From the NCBI GenBank assembly GCA_902729315.2, contig LR746271.1, forward strand, positions 4,546,001 to 4,610,000: a stretch of DNA of 64,000 nucleotides, given 5' to 3'. Both the position numbers and the translations under genes were made by a program. The stretch comes from Spirodela intermedia (lineage: Eukaryota > Streptophyta > Magnoliopsida > Alismatales > Araceae). Positions 12,069-23,579 of this stretch are shown here, piece after piece. The notes under the pieces were generated by a model. It was not told the origin of the DNA and made no database searches. It saw only the letters and a program-made list of their open reading frames with translations. How positions within the stretch are numbered: the first letter of the stretch is position 1; each line of letters opens with the position of its first letter.

Positions 12069-13915
12069 TGATGTGACTTAATCGTTGTAGAATAAATCAT
12101 GTAAATTTAAATTTTATAAAACTAGAAAAATATTTTTTATATTTTAAAATAAAAATAAAACATTTATAATTTAATAAAACATTTAATGAAATAATAAAAT
12201 ATTTTCAAGTCAATCACATAGATGTAAGATAATATTGAATAATATGTCAGAATTTCTCTTAAAAAATGATTTTTATGATTTTTAGATAAAATAATAAATA
12301 TAAAATATATTTAACAATTCACTAAAAAGGAAAATAAAGGTGTAGATGTTAGGATGTCATTAGTGCCTAATGAATGCAAATCAAGTGAAATAAAATTTCA
12401 CTCGACATTTCTTGCTTAAGTGATTATAAATGATTTAATTAGTCAAATTAAGATATATAAAAGTTAGAAGAATTGTAATTGAATGAAGAATAGTTTCAAA
12501 AGTTAACATCACACAAATGATCACTAAATGAAGTGAAAAATAAGTTAAAAGTAGGAAAATTAGAGTTCCAACCTTGCGACAATGATTGTCAGAATTCTAC
12601 GTATTTTGGAGGATCATTAAATGATGTCCATAGCCTCAAAGACTCTTCTTACACATAGACGACTTAAACATTCATTTGATCTCCTTTTGAAGTCCAAAAA
12701 ATAATAGTAGAAGTTAAAATAGAGTTCCAACATCAAGGTAGTGATGTGTCATAATTTTGAGCATTCAAGAGAATCATTATATAATGTTTATGGCCTCAAA
12801 AGCTCTACTTAGATAAAGAAAATGTGAAAAATCTCTATATCTTCTTGCAAAGTCTAAAAATTAATGAAGTAGATTGTCGAATTATCTTTGACATCTATCA
12901 CTCGACAAAGTGAAAAAGTAGTGACTTTGTAACTCTTTCAACAACTGTCACTCAACAAAGATGAACTAGATGGAGGTGAGGCACATCTTAAGAAGCTTCA
13001 TCCTCAAATCTGCACAATAAGAGGAGGCTCTTCATTACATTTGATACGTTCTTAGAAAGTGACAGCTCATCTCCTAGCGGATCGTCATCTTCTTGATGAC
13101 GACTTGTTTGTCGATCAATTAGAGATAATTTACTTCATGGATCATGATCCTTTTATCTAGAATCATTCCATAATTTAAGTAATAATGTTCTATAAATTTC
13201 ATTGACAAGATTTTTGTTGATGATTGAGCAATTCTGATGACCTAAGCTTTCACAAAAAATCTATAAGAAAATTATGATTTAATCAAATAAAAATATTAGT
13301 TTTGGCCCTAGAAAATCACTCTCTCTCACCAGTCACTTGCCTACATGAGAGGTAGTGAAATAAATGACATCATACATGTAACTCCATTTGATAAGTAAGG
13401 GGTAATTTAAGTATTTATATCATAAAATCTTCAGAAGAAGCTATGACTGTTGATTTGGTCTCACATTAGTTATATATCAAGTTTTGAAGTGGATATATAG
13501 TAATGCGAGATTATTATCACATGTATCCCTTTCTTCTGTGTATACAACCACTCCTTGTCCCATGCTCGGCTGGCCACCGATGACATGGAAAGGGAGTGAC
13601 ACACACGTCTTATACTAGTCTGTCTATAGCTGCTCGAGCCCTTGCTTGTAGCTCTGCCCGACTATGCTTTCAGCTCACTTGTGGGCTTAGCTGGCCAGTA
13701 AGTTCCCCCCTTTTTCTACCTTTCTAATTTCTTTTTATTTTCTTCATTTATCTCAAAATAAAAATATTAAAATTATATAAATTTATATGAAATCACATTA
13801 ATCAACTAAAAACCACTTTTCATAATTTAACATAAATATAAGTCTATTTTTCATGAGTTAAGACTAAAATTCTATTATTAATTAATTATTAACTCATGAT
13901 AATAAAGACTTAACA
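12069..13915 (-). repeat. E2 3' LTR, copy A
   Basis: 1847 bp, in inverted orientation to the E1 3' LTR and only 85 bp from it (spacer 11984-12068). The two therefore form inverted-repeat arms of about 1.85 kb. The right end GACTTAACA abuts the complement of a polypurine tract (CATCCCCTAAG, 13916-13926), which fixes it as the 3' LTR of a minus-strand element. Confidence 0.87.
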
Positions 13916-15290
13916 CATCCCCTAAGTTAAATTATTACTAGTCCCTTAGCAATGAAATTATGAATATTAATAAAAAATTACAAATTTCAAACATCATATT
14001 TCAATACATAAAAATACAATTAGAAAAAATGCACTTCTAAACACTTTGGACACTTATATCAATTATTTAAGAATGATGTCAAGTACTTAAATGTCTAAGC
14101 ACTACTGAGAATAAAAATCTAGACTTCACTTATTTTATTCACATCTTTATCACTTCTTCACTCATAGATATAATTCACAAGATATTTTAATTATCAATAT
14201 TCATCAAAGAATAATATTTGATCTTACATTTTTCCTTTTTTCATGACTTGACTTTTGAAGTTTGTACTATATTTGTTCTATTATTTTCTATAGTAGATAA
14301 ATAACTTTTCTTGTAAACAATTTTTACAATAAGAATGATGTCTCACACCCTTCATGTGTACTTTTCATTTTCAAGGCTTTCATATTATTCACTTATTTTA
14401 CAACAAGTGTTTTTATGTAGATAAATTTCGAGAATGAGAATTATGTATCACACCCTCTATGTGTACTCTTCGTTTTCAAATTTTTCACATTACTTTTTTT
14501 AAAAAAAAAATTAAGTAAATAATTTTTACGCACAAGTCCTATGGATGAGGGTGTAAAAATCATCATTAAGCTCAAATGATCAATCAAATTTTCACATCAA
14601 GTAAATATTATTCATCAAGATCATGAAGTAAAAATTTATAAAATAAAATCCATGTTATCTATCATGTATCTAAGGAGTATTCTAACATTTCATGCTACTA
14701 AATCATTCTTTTAACTCAATAATAATCCTCCTAATATCTTTTGGTATCAATCAATCTAATTGATTTATTTTTTTGTGCATGCAATATGATGTAATAAATT
14801 TGTAAATTAGAAAGTTTTGACAACTCTGCTTTTCGTTTTCTATTATATTTTTAGAAACAACAGATTTGTCAAAAATAAATTAAAACTATTCTCTTTGTAA
14901 TTCTAATTTTGAATTTTAGTAATAATGTCTAAGAGATTGAAATGTGAGAAAAGGGTATCAAGAATATCAAATTTTAGACTACTTTTTCTACTATTTTTGA
15001 CAATTTGTAAATTATTTTCTACTATTCTTGACAGAAAACCAAAAAATAGATGTTGTAGTTTTTCTGAATTATTTTTTTAGTTGCTTTTCTAGGTGAGCAT
15101 GAAAATAAATGTAAAAACCATGTTTTTAATCGTCCTACAGCATAAATTCAGAGTTAATACTTCACCCCACAACTTAAAAATAACATTCTCCTCAATGACA
15201 CAGAAAAATTAGAACTAAATATGTAGAAAATATAATTTTTAAATGAAGCATGCATATATGCAAAGTTAAGTACTACAAATGTTGTCATAA
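13916..15290 (-). mobile_element. E2 3' internal noncoding region, copy A
   Basis: Minus-strand noncoding stretch between pol and the 3' LTR, homologous to 7346-8976 of E1 in the opposite orientation. It includes the sequence that in the first repeat unit is cut at 5238. Nothing coding is seen. Part of it (about 14631-15140) reappears in the deleted element at 42800-43287. Confidence 0.75.
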
Positions 15291-17369
15291 ATGATAAAGT
15301 TCAAAAAAATATCACCTCAAATGTTGCCTCCCATGTAATATTGAATTTAATGTCTCTAGCTAGACACATCAATCTTACTCTTAAATTTATTTTAATAATA
15401 AAAATTATTTTTCTAAAAGGCATTCATGTTCTATGTAATTTTTAAGCCGCTACATTTACCTTAAAGTTATGATCACTTTTAGGATCTTTAATTATTACAC
15501 ACCAATGATCATATGTATCTTTCACCACACTTTTTGTCCAACATAAAAAATAAAATTGCTAATACATTTATCATGAAAGGTTTTAGTTTTTTTCTTTATA
15601 TATTCTATGATTTTCATAAGCTTTATTTTTCAACTCTAATTTATGTAGTTAAAAATTTCTATGTTCACCAGCTGATTATTTAGTCATACATAAATTTTTT
15701 ATAGCTCATAATACTTTATGCTCTATTTTCATAAGAAGGTGACATGATTTTTTAAAAATGAGACGAAATAGGGACATACCTATGGGATTTTTATAAGCTG
15801 TTCTATAAGTCTATAATACATTTTGTAATTTTGTGGGGCAATCTTTCTTATCTAATTTAATTATTTTCCTCAAAATTCTCTAAATTTTCCTATTTGTTAC
15901 TTCAGTTTACCCATTTGTTCGGAAATGATATGGAGTGGTTACTCAATGACGTATTCTATTCTTTTTCAATAGTTCTTTGAAATGTTTATTTATAAAATCT
16001 GTTCCTCCATCACTAATAATCACTATAAGACATCCAAAACTTGAAAAATTATTTTCCTTCACAAACTTCATTAAGATTTTATGATCATTAGTTTTAGTAG
16101 GAATAGTTTTCACCAACTTAGACACATAATTAACAACAAGCAAAATATATTCATATTTTTCAACTAATAGGAAAGGACCTATGATGTCTATAACTCATAC
16201 ATCAACAATATCAACTATTAACATGTTACTCATGAGCATTTCATCTCTTTTATTCATGTTACCTATAGATTGGCATGTAATAAATGTTCTACTAAATTTC
16301 ATATAATCTTTAATTATTATAGGCCAATAAAAACCACACAGAAAATTTTTTGCAGCTATTTTTTGTCTACAAAAATGTCCTCCACAATTAGATGAATGAC
16401 ACATGTTATTAATGATATGACATTCTTCATCAAGAACACCTCCTTAAAATTTGATCATTGTTCAAGTAATATAAATCAGGATCATCCCAAATATAATTTA
16501 TAATATTAGAAAAGAAATGATTTTGTCTATTCTTATTCCACTATTCTTGAATTTTTCCAGAAACCAAAAAATTGACAATATGTGCATACCATGGTGATGG
16601 TCGATGTTGAACTGCCATCAATTGATCATTTGGAAATGCATCTTGTGAAAGTGTTGCTTCCTATATCACTCAATCTAGAATAATGGTCAGCAACAACATT
16701 CTCGAAATCTTTTTTACTTTTTATTTCTAAGTGAAATTCTAAGAATAATAAAATCCATCTTAATAAATGTGGCTTTACATCTTTTTTATTTAAGAAATAT
16801 TTTAATATTGTATCATCAGTACAAATAATAATTTTAACTTCTGAAATATATGATCTAAAGCTTTCTAATGAAAATATTATAGCTAGCAACTCTTTTTCAA
16901 TCGTGGTATAATGTAATTGAGCATTGAATATAGTTTTGTTAACATATGAAATTACTATGGATTTTGACTCTTTTCTTTGTCCTAGTAAAGCTCCCACTAC
17001 ATAATTTGATACATCGCATATTATTTAAAGGGGAAGAGACCAATTATGAGCTTATAAAATGAGTGCCTCAATAAGTAATATTTGTATTTCAGAAAAAAAC
17101 TCAAAACATTTCTCATCAAAATTAAAAGGCACATCTTTAGATAATAACATGGTGAGAGGTTTATGAATTTTTGAAAAATCTTGAATAAATTTTTTATAAT
17201 AACCTGCATGATCCAAGAAAGAATTAATATATTTTACTAAATTTAGAGGTTTTATTTTAGATATAATATCAATTTTTACTCTATTCACATCTAAACCCTT
17301 TTTACTCACAATATGATCCAACACAACTCTCTCTCTAATTATAAAATATAATTTCTCCTTACTCAAAAC
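15291..17369 (-). pseudogene. Degenerate pol (RT end, RNase H, integrase) of E2, copy A
   Basis: Read right to left. The C-terminal part of reverse transcriptase is at 17052-17345 (motifs VLDHIVSKKGL, SFLDHAGYY, DFSKIHKPL). RNase H is at 16626-16997 ([21 protein letters not shown]). The integrase zinc domain is at 16195-16404 (CHSSNCGGH, GFYWP, TCQS). The integrase core is at 15943-16143 (IISDGGTDF). The C-terminal remnant continues to about 15290. Several stops and frameshifts interrupt it. The palm part of RT upstream, protease and gag are missing because the element ends at a T-tract (17370-17379) where E3 begins. Confidence 0.85.
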
Positions 17370-17379
17370 TTTTTTTTTT

Positions 17380-19235
17380 CTATTCATCATTAAAGACTTT
17401 GCTAAAATCTCCAAACCCCTTACTAATTTACTTTCTAAAGATGTCAATTTCATTTTTGATGATAACGCTAAAACTACCTTTCTACAGATCAAGGAAGCTC
17501 TCATTCAAGTGCCTATTTTGTAGGCCCTTAATTGGAATCTTCCATTTGAACTCATGTGTGATGCTTCTGATTTGGTAGTTGAACTAGTTTTAGGTCAAAG
17601 GGTGGACAAGAAACATGCAGCCATCTATTATGCTGGTAATATCTTAGGAGATGCAAGGTCAATTATTCTACAACTGAAAAAGAATTGCTAGCAATTATCT
17701 TTGCTTTAGAAAAATTTCGTTCTTATTTATTAGGTAGTAAAATAGTTGTTTACTCTGATCATTCTACTTTGAAATTTTTACTTAGGAAGAAGGAAGCTAA
17801 ACCTAGACTAATGAGATGGATTTTATTGCTATAAGAATTTGATTTAGAGATTAAAGATAGACCTAGGCATGAGAATGTAGTAGCTGATCATTTATCTAGA
17901 CTACATTTTGACTCACCCTTACTCATTTTAGATTGTTTTCTTGATGAACAGATCTTGGAGGTGCAAACTGGAAATTACCTTGGTATGCTCACATAGTAAA
18001 TTACTTGGCTGCAGGTCACTTACCAAATGATTGGGACATTAATGATAGGAAAAAGTTATTCAAAGAATTAAAGTATTATTTTTGGGAAGAACCTAAGTTA
18101 TTTCATTTGGGAGTCAACCAAATCATTAGGAGATGTGCCCAATGAAGAACAGTGGAGGATTTTAGAAGCATGTCACTCTTCTCCATATGGGGGTTACTTC
18201 TCGTCTAAGGTCATAGATGTCAAGATCTTGCAAGCTGGCTTTTATTGGCCAAGCTTGCATAGAGATTGTTGAGTTCTACAAAATTGTTTGAAGTACCAAG
18301 CTGCTGTGAACTTGCACAAGCAAGATCATATGCCTTTGCAGCCAATTATTGAGGTTGAGGTTTTTGATTTGTGGGGAATAGACTTCATGGGCCTTTTTCC
18401 ACCTTCTGAGGGTTATGAGTACATTTTGATGGGAGTAGACTGTGTCTAGATGGGTAGAAGCTATCCCCACCAAATCAAATGACCATAAAGTAGTACTAAA
18501 GCTTATTTTGCAGAATATTATCAGCAGGTTTGGATGTCTAAAGGCGAACATTAATGATGGGGGTAGCCACTTCAATAATTTTCAATTTAGAAATTTACTC
18601 AAAAAGTATGGAGTTCATCATAAGATGACCACTCCCTACCATCCTCAAGCCAATGGACAAGTAGAAAGTAATAGAGAGATTAAAAATATTTTGAAGAAAA
18701 TTGTAAAGCCAGATGGTAAGGATTGGGCAAGTCGACTCTATGACACTTTATGGGCTTATAGGACTGCTTATAAAATGCCCTTAGGTATGTCACCATATAG
18801 AGTGCTTTATGTCGCCCTTAGGCATATTGGGCTATTAAGAAACTTAACCTCTCTCTAGATGATGCTGGTAAGAGTCAACTTTTGCAGCTGCATGAACTTC
18901 AAGAACTTAAGAATGAAGCCTATAAAAACTCCATCATCTACAAGGCCAAGATGAAGAATTTCCACAACAAGGCCTTGAGGAAAAGGAATTTGCATGAAAA
19001 TCAGAAAGTGTGGCTTTATAACTCTCACTTGAAACTATTCCCTGGGAAATTAAAGTCCAGATGGAATTGCCCCTATGTTATCACTGAAATTTTTGATTCA
19101 GGTGCAGTTCTCATCATAGATCCAAAGACAAGACATGATTTCAAGGTCAATGGACAGCAGTTGAAGCCTTATCTTGAGGTAGAACCACCACTAACAATTG
19201 TCTCCTTGATTTTTCAGGATATACCTAAGGATCAT
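17380..19235 (+). pseudogene. Degenerate pol (RT end, RNase H, integrase) of E3, copy A
   Basis: A second Ty3/gypsy family, divergent from E2. It begins in the RT connection region (IKDFAKISKPL, then FIFDDNAKTTF, near 17395-17480). It continues through RNase H (17560-17915; [35 protein letters not shown]) and a damaged integrase zinc domain near 18150-18300 (CHSSPYGGYF, a zinc His replaced by Tyr). The integrase core is at 18355-18840, with Asp in GIDFMG, Asp in NDGGSHF and Glu in ANGQVE all retained. The C-terminal domain is at 18882-19235 (KLFPGKLKSRW). At least four stops or frameshifts are present, including a short deletion near 18810. A solo LTR interrupts its 3' end. Confidence 0.88.
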
Positions 19236-20854
19236 TGTTGTGACTCAGTCGTTGTATATTAAATCACGCAAATATAAAATTTATAAAACTAGAAAATACG
19301 ATTTTTTGGATATTTAGAAGTATAAATATATCAATTATAATTCAATAAAAATTCCAAAAAATATCGGTAATTTTCCAGTCAATCACAGGGATGTAATATA
19401 ATATCTGGTAATTATTCAGAATTTTTCTCAATGAATACGATTTTCTTACAAATTTTATACTAGGAAATAAAAAAGAAATATATTTAAAATTCACGAAAAA
19501 AAAGGAAATAAGGGTGCGGGCGTCATGATGACGTCAGCGCCCGGCGAACGCGAATCAGGCGGAAACAGAGTTCCGCCCGGTGATTCTTACGTAAGCGATT
19601 ACGGACGATTTAATTGATCAAATTAAGATCTGTAAAAGCCGAAAGAATCGTAATTGAACGAAGTATAGTTTGGTAAATTAAAATCACACAAAGTATCACT
19701 AAATGAAGCGTAAATTAAATTGAAAGCAGTAAAATAGAGTTCTAATGTCGCGACGGCGATGCGTCGGTGATGTACCGGAATCTTGAGCATTCGGGAGGAT
19801 CATCGTGCAGTGTCTATGGCCTCGAAGGCTCTCCTTGGACAAAGACGACGTGGGCAATCTCTAGATCTTCTCGCAAAGTCTAGAGATCAATGAAGTGGGT
19901 CGTCGAATCATCTCTGGCGGCTGTCACCCGGCGGAGCAGAAAAACAGCGACTTTGCGGCTCTCCGGCGGCTGTCACCCGACGGAGAGGAGCTGGATGGAG
20001 GTGGGGCGCGTGTTATGGAGCTTCATCTTCAGGTCCGCACAGCAAGAGGAGGCTCTTCATCGCATCTGGTACGCTCTCAGGAGGTGGCGACTGGTCTCCC
20101 GGCAGATCGTCCTCTTCTCGACGATGGCTTGTTCGTCAATCAATCAGAGATGATTTACTCGATAGATTCGCGATCCTTTTATCGCGAATCGTTTAGAAAT
20201 TTTAGTAGCAATGCTCCGCGAATCACGTTGACGAGATTTTCGCCGATGATCTAGCGATTCTCGTTGCTTAATCCTTCACTGACGATCTGCAGGAAAGTCG
20301 CGATAATCAGATAAAAATATATGAATTTTGACTCTAGGAGGATTCGAACCCGCACCGGTAGCCTGCCTCTTCTGAAGAAGGTGTGGGTTTAGTCCTACAT
20401 CGGTTGTACGCCGATTTTTCGAGCGAATAGATAGTAATGTTCGCTATGTGACCAAAGCCCCTTCTCTAGTGTGTACGACCACTCCTTGCCCTATAGCCGG
20501 CTGCCCGCTGGTGATGTGGAAGGGAAGTGGTGTACGCGTACCCTGTTGGTCCCAAAGCCGAGCTGCTCGAGCCCCCGCTCGCGGCTTACTCCCCGACTGC
20601 ACTTCCGACCCGCTTGCGCAGGCCCGGCGGGTCCTTCCTGTTTTTGCAATATTTTTATTTTTATTTGTTCTTCATTTATCTCAAAAGTAAGACTGTAAAA
20701 ATCGTATAAAATCACATAATTACCCAAAAATTCACGTTAATCAATTAAAAACCAAAAATCATTCTTTAACACAAATATAAGTCTATTTATCATGAGTTAA
20801 GGCTAAAACTATATTATTTACTAATTATTAACTCATGATAATAAAGACTTATCA
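19236..20854 (-). mobile_element. Solo LTR in E3, target-site duplication ATCAT (copy A)
   Basis: 1619 bp, from TGTTGTGACTCAG to GACTTATCA on the plus strand, so the LTR sense is minus. It is flanked by ATCAT at 19231-19235 and 20855-20859, and E3 sequence resumes on the right. It is a GC- and CpG-rich young copy. It carries a perfect GGTTCGAATCC motif (complement at 20340-20350), a palindromic TGACGTCA-type site near 19530-19540 and a TATA-like run. No internal domain remains, so it is the product of LTR-LTR recombination. Confidence 0.92.
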
Positions 20855-21414
20855 ATCATCCTCAAATTTAGACTTTCTACCTCACATTTCTATCTCACAA
20901 CTTTTGAACTTAGCCCCTTGTCTTATTATTTAGATTTTGAAGTTTTCTTACTCTTATTTGAATAATGTGGCATACACATACCCTGTCGGTCACCAAGCCA
21001 AGCCGCTCGAGCCCCTACTCGTGGCTTACTCCCCGATTGCGCTTCCGACCCGCTTCCGACCCGCTTGTGGGCCCGGCGGGTCCTTCCTATTTTTGCAATA
21101 TTTTTATTTTTATTTGTTCTTCATTTATCTCAAAAGTAAGACTGTAAAAATCATATAAAATCACATAATTACCCAAAAATTCACGTTAATCAATTGAAAA
21201 CCAAAAATCATTCTTTAACACAAATATAAGTCTATTTATCATGAGTTAAGGCTAAAACTATATTATTTACTAATTATTAACTCATGATAATGAAGACTTA
21301 TCAATCATCCTCAAATTTAGACTTTCTACCTCACATTTCTATCTCACAACTTTTGAACTTAGCCCCTTGTCTTATTATTTAGATTTTGAAGTTTTCTTCC
21401 TCTTATTTGAATAA
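20526..21414. repeat. 449-bp tandem duplication of LTR end plus E3 flank
   Basis: The last approximately 330 bp of the solo LTR and about 111 bp of adjoining E3 sequence (20855-20966) recur at 20967-21303 and 21304-21414. The E3 flank halves differ at one base. The LTR halves differ at many positions, mostly CpG-related, and the second has an extra CTTCCGACCCG repeat. ATCAT therefore appears after both LTR ends. The same structure is in copy B (63339 onward), so it predates the large duplication. Confidence 0.85.
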
Positions 21415-22236
21415 TGTGAGCTATTGTTGGCTTGCTTTTAATGCTCTCTTCGAATTGTTTGTGACTGATCAACTAGGGAGAAGTGAGGATAACTCCTAAA
21501 ATTTCAGCTTCAGACACATCAATATAAGATGATTAGTACCTACACAAATCGGTTTGCATTTTCAGTTTTCCATATTCGTTTATTCTCTGCATTAGGGACA
21601 ATGCACATAATAGTTTGGGGGGTGCTGTGAATGTGAATCTGAAAATATATCAATTCATGATGCATGCATATTTATTTCATTCTATATCTCGTGGCATGCA
21701 TTCATCCTATTAATTTAAGCCCCATTTGAGAAACCTATCTCATCCTTGCTCTTAAAAGCATGAGGAACGAAGTTAGGCTCTTGTAGCAGATCAAAAGCAT
21801 CTCTAAATGATATCAACCATAAATCTAGACACTTTTGATTAGTTTTTAAGTTACTAGGATATCTAGTAGGGTGAGGAACGGACATGAAAATCAAAGGGTA
21901 GAAGTACTATCATTGTGGAAAGGAGTGATGAGAGAATTGAGTGTAGCCATATCCCTGCTTGTTAGGTTGACCAGATCCTACTCATGTGTCTAGAATTGTC
22001 ATTAGGTGGAGTCTTCATTTGAGAGAAGAAGTGGTCGTCTCTTCAAGTCCCAAGCACAGAATTACTTTCCTTTGAGCCACCTAAAGCTACATTTGGAAAC
22101 CATGTGTACCAACTTCAAGTCACTAAGTACCAAATTTTCCCGTCCTCTATACCTATTATCCTTTATAAGAACTCATTTTTCATTTATTTCTCATGTTATA
22201 GTAATATTCTATTTACAACTAATAAATAATTTTCTC
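21304..22236 (+). mobile_element. E3 3' internal region, polypurine tract and possible LTR start
   Basis: This continues E3 beyond the solo LTR insertion. AT-rich noncoding sequence runs to GGGACAATGC (21597-21606) and a polypurine tract TTTGGGGGGTGC (21614-21625). The 3' LTR would begin with TGTGAATG at 21626. The following 610 bp is not related to the dominant LTR family and ends where a different LTR fragment begins. I see no coding content. The LTR assignment is inferred only from its place after the tract. Confidence 0.6.
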
Positions 22237-22610
22237 TCGCATGTACGACCACTTCTTGTCTCATAGTTGACTAGCCACTAGTGACATGAAAAAAGAGTGG
22301 CACACATGTGTCCCCATCGGTCTTAGTTACTTGAGCTTTTGCTCGTGGCTCTTTCCGACTTTACTTCCAACCTACTTGTGGGCCCAGTTGGTTGACATGT
22401 CTTTCCCTTTTATTATATTTTTATTTTAATTTCTTTTTTATCTAAAAAATAAAGCTATAAAAATTATATAAATTTGTAAAAAATCACATAATTAGTTAAA
22501 AATTAATATTAATTAATTAAAAATTAATTTTCATCCTTTACTATAAATATAAATCTATTTATCATGAGTTAAGACTAAAACTATATTATTTACTAGTTAT
22601 TAACTCATGA
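22237..22610 (-). repeat. Truncated LTR fragment of the dominant family
   Basis: Corresponds to the first approximately 380 bp of the LTR in sense orientation, lying on the minus strand. The motifs TACGACCACTTCTTG and CTCATGATAATGAA match the ends of the young LTRs. The terminal GACTTATCA is replaced by unrelated sequence. AT-rich substitutions indicate an old copy. Confidence 0.75.
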
Positions 22611-22696
22611 TAATGAATAATTATTACTTACTATTTTATGGTACTCAGTCACCACCACTCCCGTTCTCATCGCCCACCTCATTATCGTCGTATTGT

Positions 22697-23057
22697 CTCC
22701 TTGTCGTCCGCCCCATCATCGCCACTCCTTTTCTCGCCAGCCACCACGTCGTCGTCTCATCTCCTTGTCATCTGCCCCATCACCGTCACTCCTTTTATCG
22801 CCAGCCACCCCGTCGTCGTCGTCCCGTCTCCTTGTCGTCCGCCGCATTACCGTCACTCCCCTTCTCGCCAGCCACCCTATCGCCGTCATCTCGCCTCCTC
22901 GCCGGCTGCCCCGTCACCGTCGTCCCACCTCCTCGTCTATCCCGTTGCCGTCGTCCCACCTCCTCGTCTATCCCGTTGCCGTCGTCCTGCCTCCTCGCCG
23001 TCTGCCCCGTTGCCGTCGTCCTGCCTCCTCGCTGTCCGCCCGTCGCCATCACTCCGG
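22697..23057. repeat. CT/CG-rich minisatellite with two unit lengths
   Basis: Units start with CTCCT: 22697-22760 (64 bp), 22761-22827 (67), 22828-22893 (66), 22894-22928 (35), 22929-22959 (31), 22960-22990 (31), 22991-23024 (34) and 23025-23057 (33). The long units contain the short unit plus an inserted TCGCCAGCCACC-type block, so the array is hierarchical. Long open frames in several phases cover it (one from 22607 to 23593). They are Ser/Pro/Arg-rich repeat translations with no domain, and I do not call a gene. Confidence 0.8.
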
Positions 23058-23149
23058 CTCCTTGCTGCCCACCTCATCGCTGTTGCAAACCCTCTTCTTT
23101 TCTCTCCTGCTGCCGCCACGAAACCCCATTTCCCTCTTTCTTGCTGACG

Positions 23150-23420
23150 CCCTCATTCCGCCACCTTTTTCTCCCTCACGACGAGAATGCCCCTCTCTCC
23201 CCCGCCGAAACCCTCTTCCTTCTCTCACCTGCCGTCGCCACGTACCCGCTCATTTTCTTTCTCTCTCTCTCCCACCGACGCCCTCTCTCTCTCTCTCCCC
23301 CCGCAGAAACCCTCTTTCTTCTCTCTCCCGCCATCGCCACGTACCGCCTCATTTCCTTTCTCTCTCTCTCTCTCTCTCTCCCGCCGACTCATTCCGCCTC
23401 TTTTTCCTCTCCCCACCTTT
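23150..23420. repeat. Pyrimidine-rich tract with a duplicated ~100-bp unit
   Basis: CCGCCGAAACCCTCTT near 23203 and CCGCAGAAACCCTCTT near 23300 begin two similar units, each ending in long CTCTCT runs. The tract is almost pure C/T on the plus strand. It could be a 5' leader of a decayed element or simple-sequence expansion. No gene is supported. Confidence 0.65.
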
Positions 23421-23579
23421 TTATTTATTCACCTCATTATTTTATTCTAATATTCTTACTATTCCTCATTTACACCTTTTTCTCCTCTTATAATTTTGAT
23501 TATTCAAATACTTTGCGTACTTTACCTACCGAGCTCAAACCACTCATTTTCTTGAATCATCACCTATTGAAAAATCCCC

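Larger units (their letters stand above)
5239..21187 (+). repeat. Left copy (A) of a large direct duplication, at least 15.95 kb
   Basis: This block recurs at 48049-64000 in the same orientation. The offset grows from 42810 to 42813 through three single-base indels. It contains E1, the tail-to-tail E2, the fused E3 and the solo LTR, all with the same breakpoints. By eye I count roughly two dozen differences. Very few lie before 17200, and most lie in 17250-20400. The right-hand limit is unknown because copy B runs off the window. The left limit is sharp at 5239, where copy A is joined to a tandem repeat while copy B continues into an intact LTR. A real segmental duplication and an assembly duplication (haplotig) are both possible. 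Confidence 0.93.

Noticed and set aside
18276-18575. 99-codon minus frame
   Set aside because: It is antisense to the E3 integrase core, whose plus-strand motifs are clear.
19890-20254. Possible protein-coding gene antisense in the solo LTR
   Set aside because: Two overlapping frames are open in GC-rich LTR sequence, and differences between copies look like CpG decay. It is kept as a finding, not called as a gene.
20340-20350. tRNA gene suggested by GGTTCGAATCC
   Set aside because: No acceptor stem, D-arm or convincing A-box is visible around it.
20448-20727. Several overlapping 60-80 codon frames on both strands
   Set aside because: They are shadows within the 5' third (in sense) of the LTR, repeated wherever that segment occurs.
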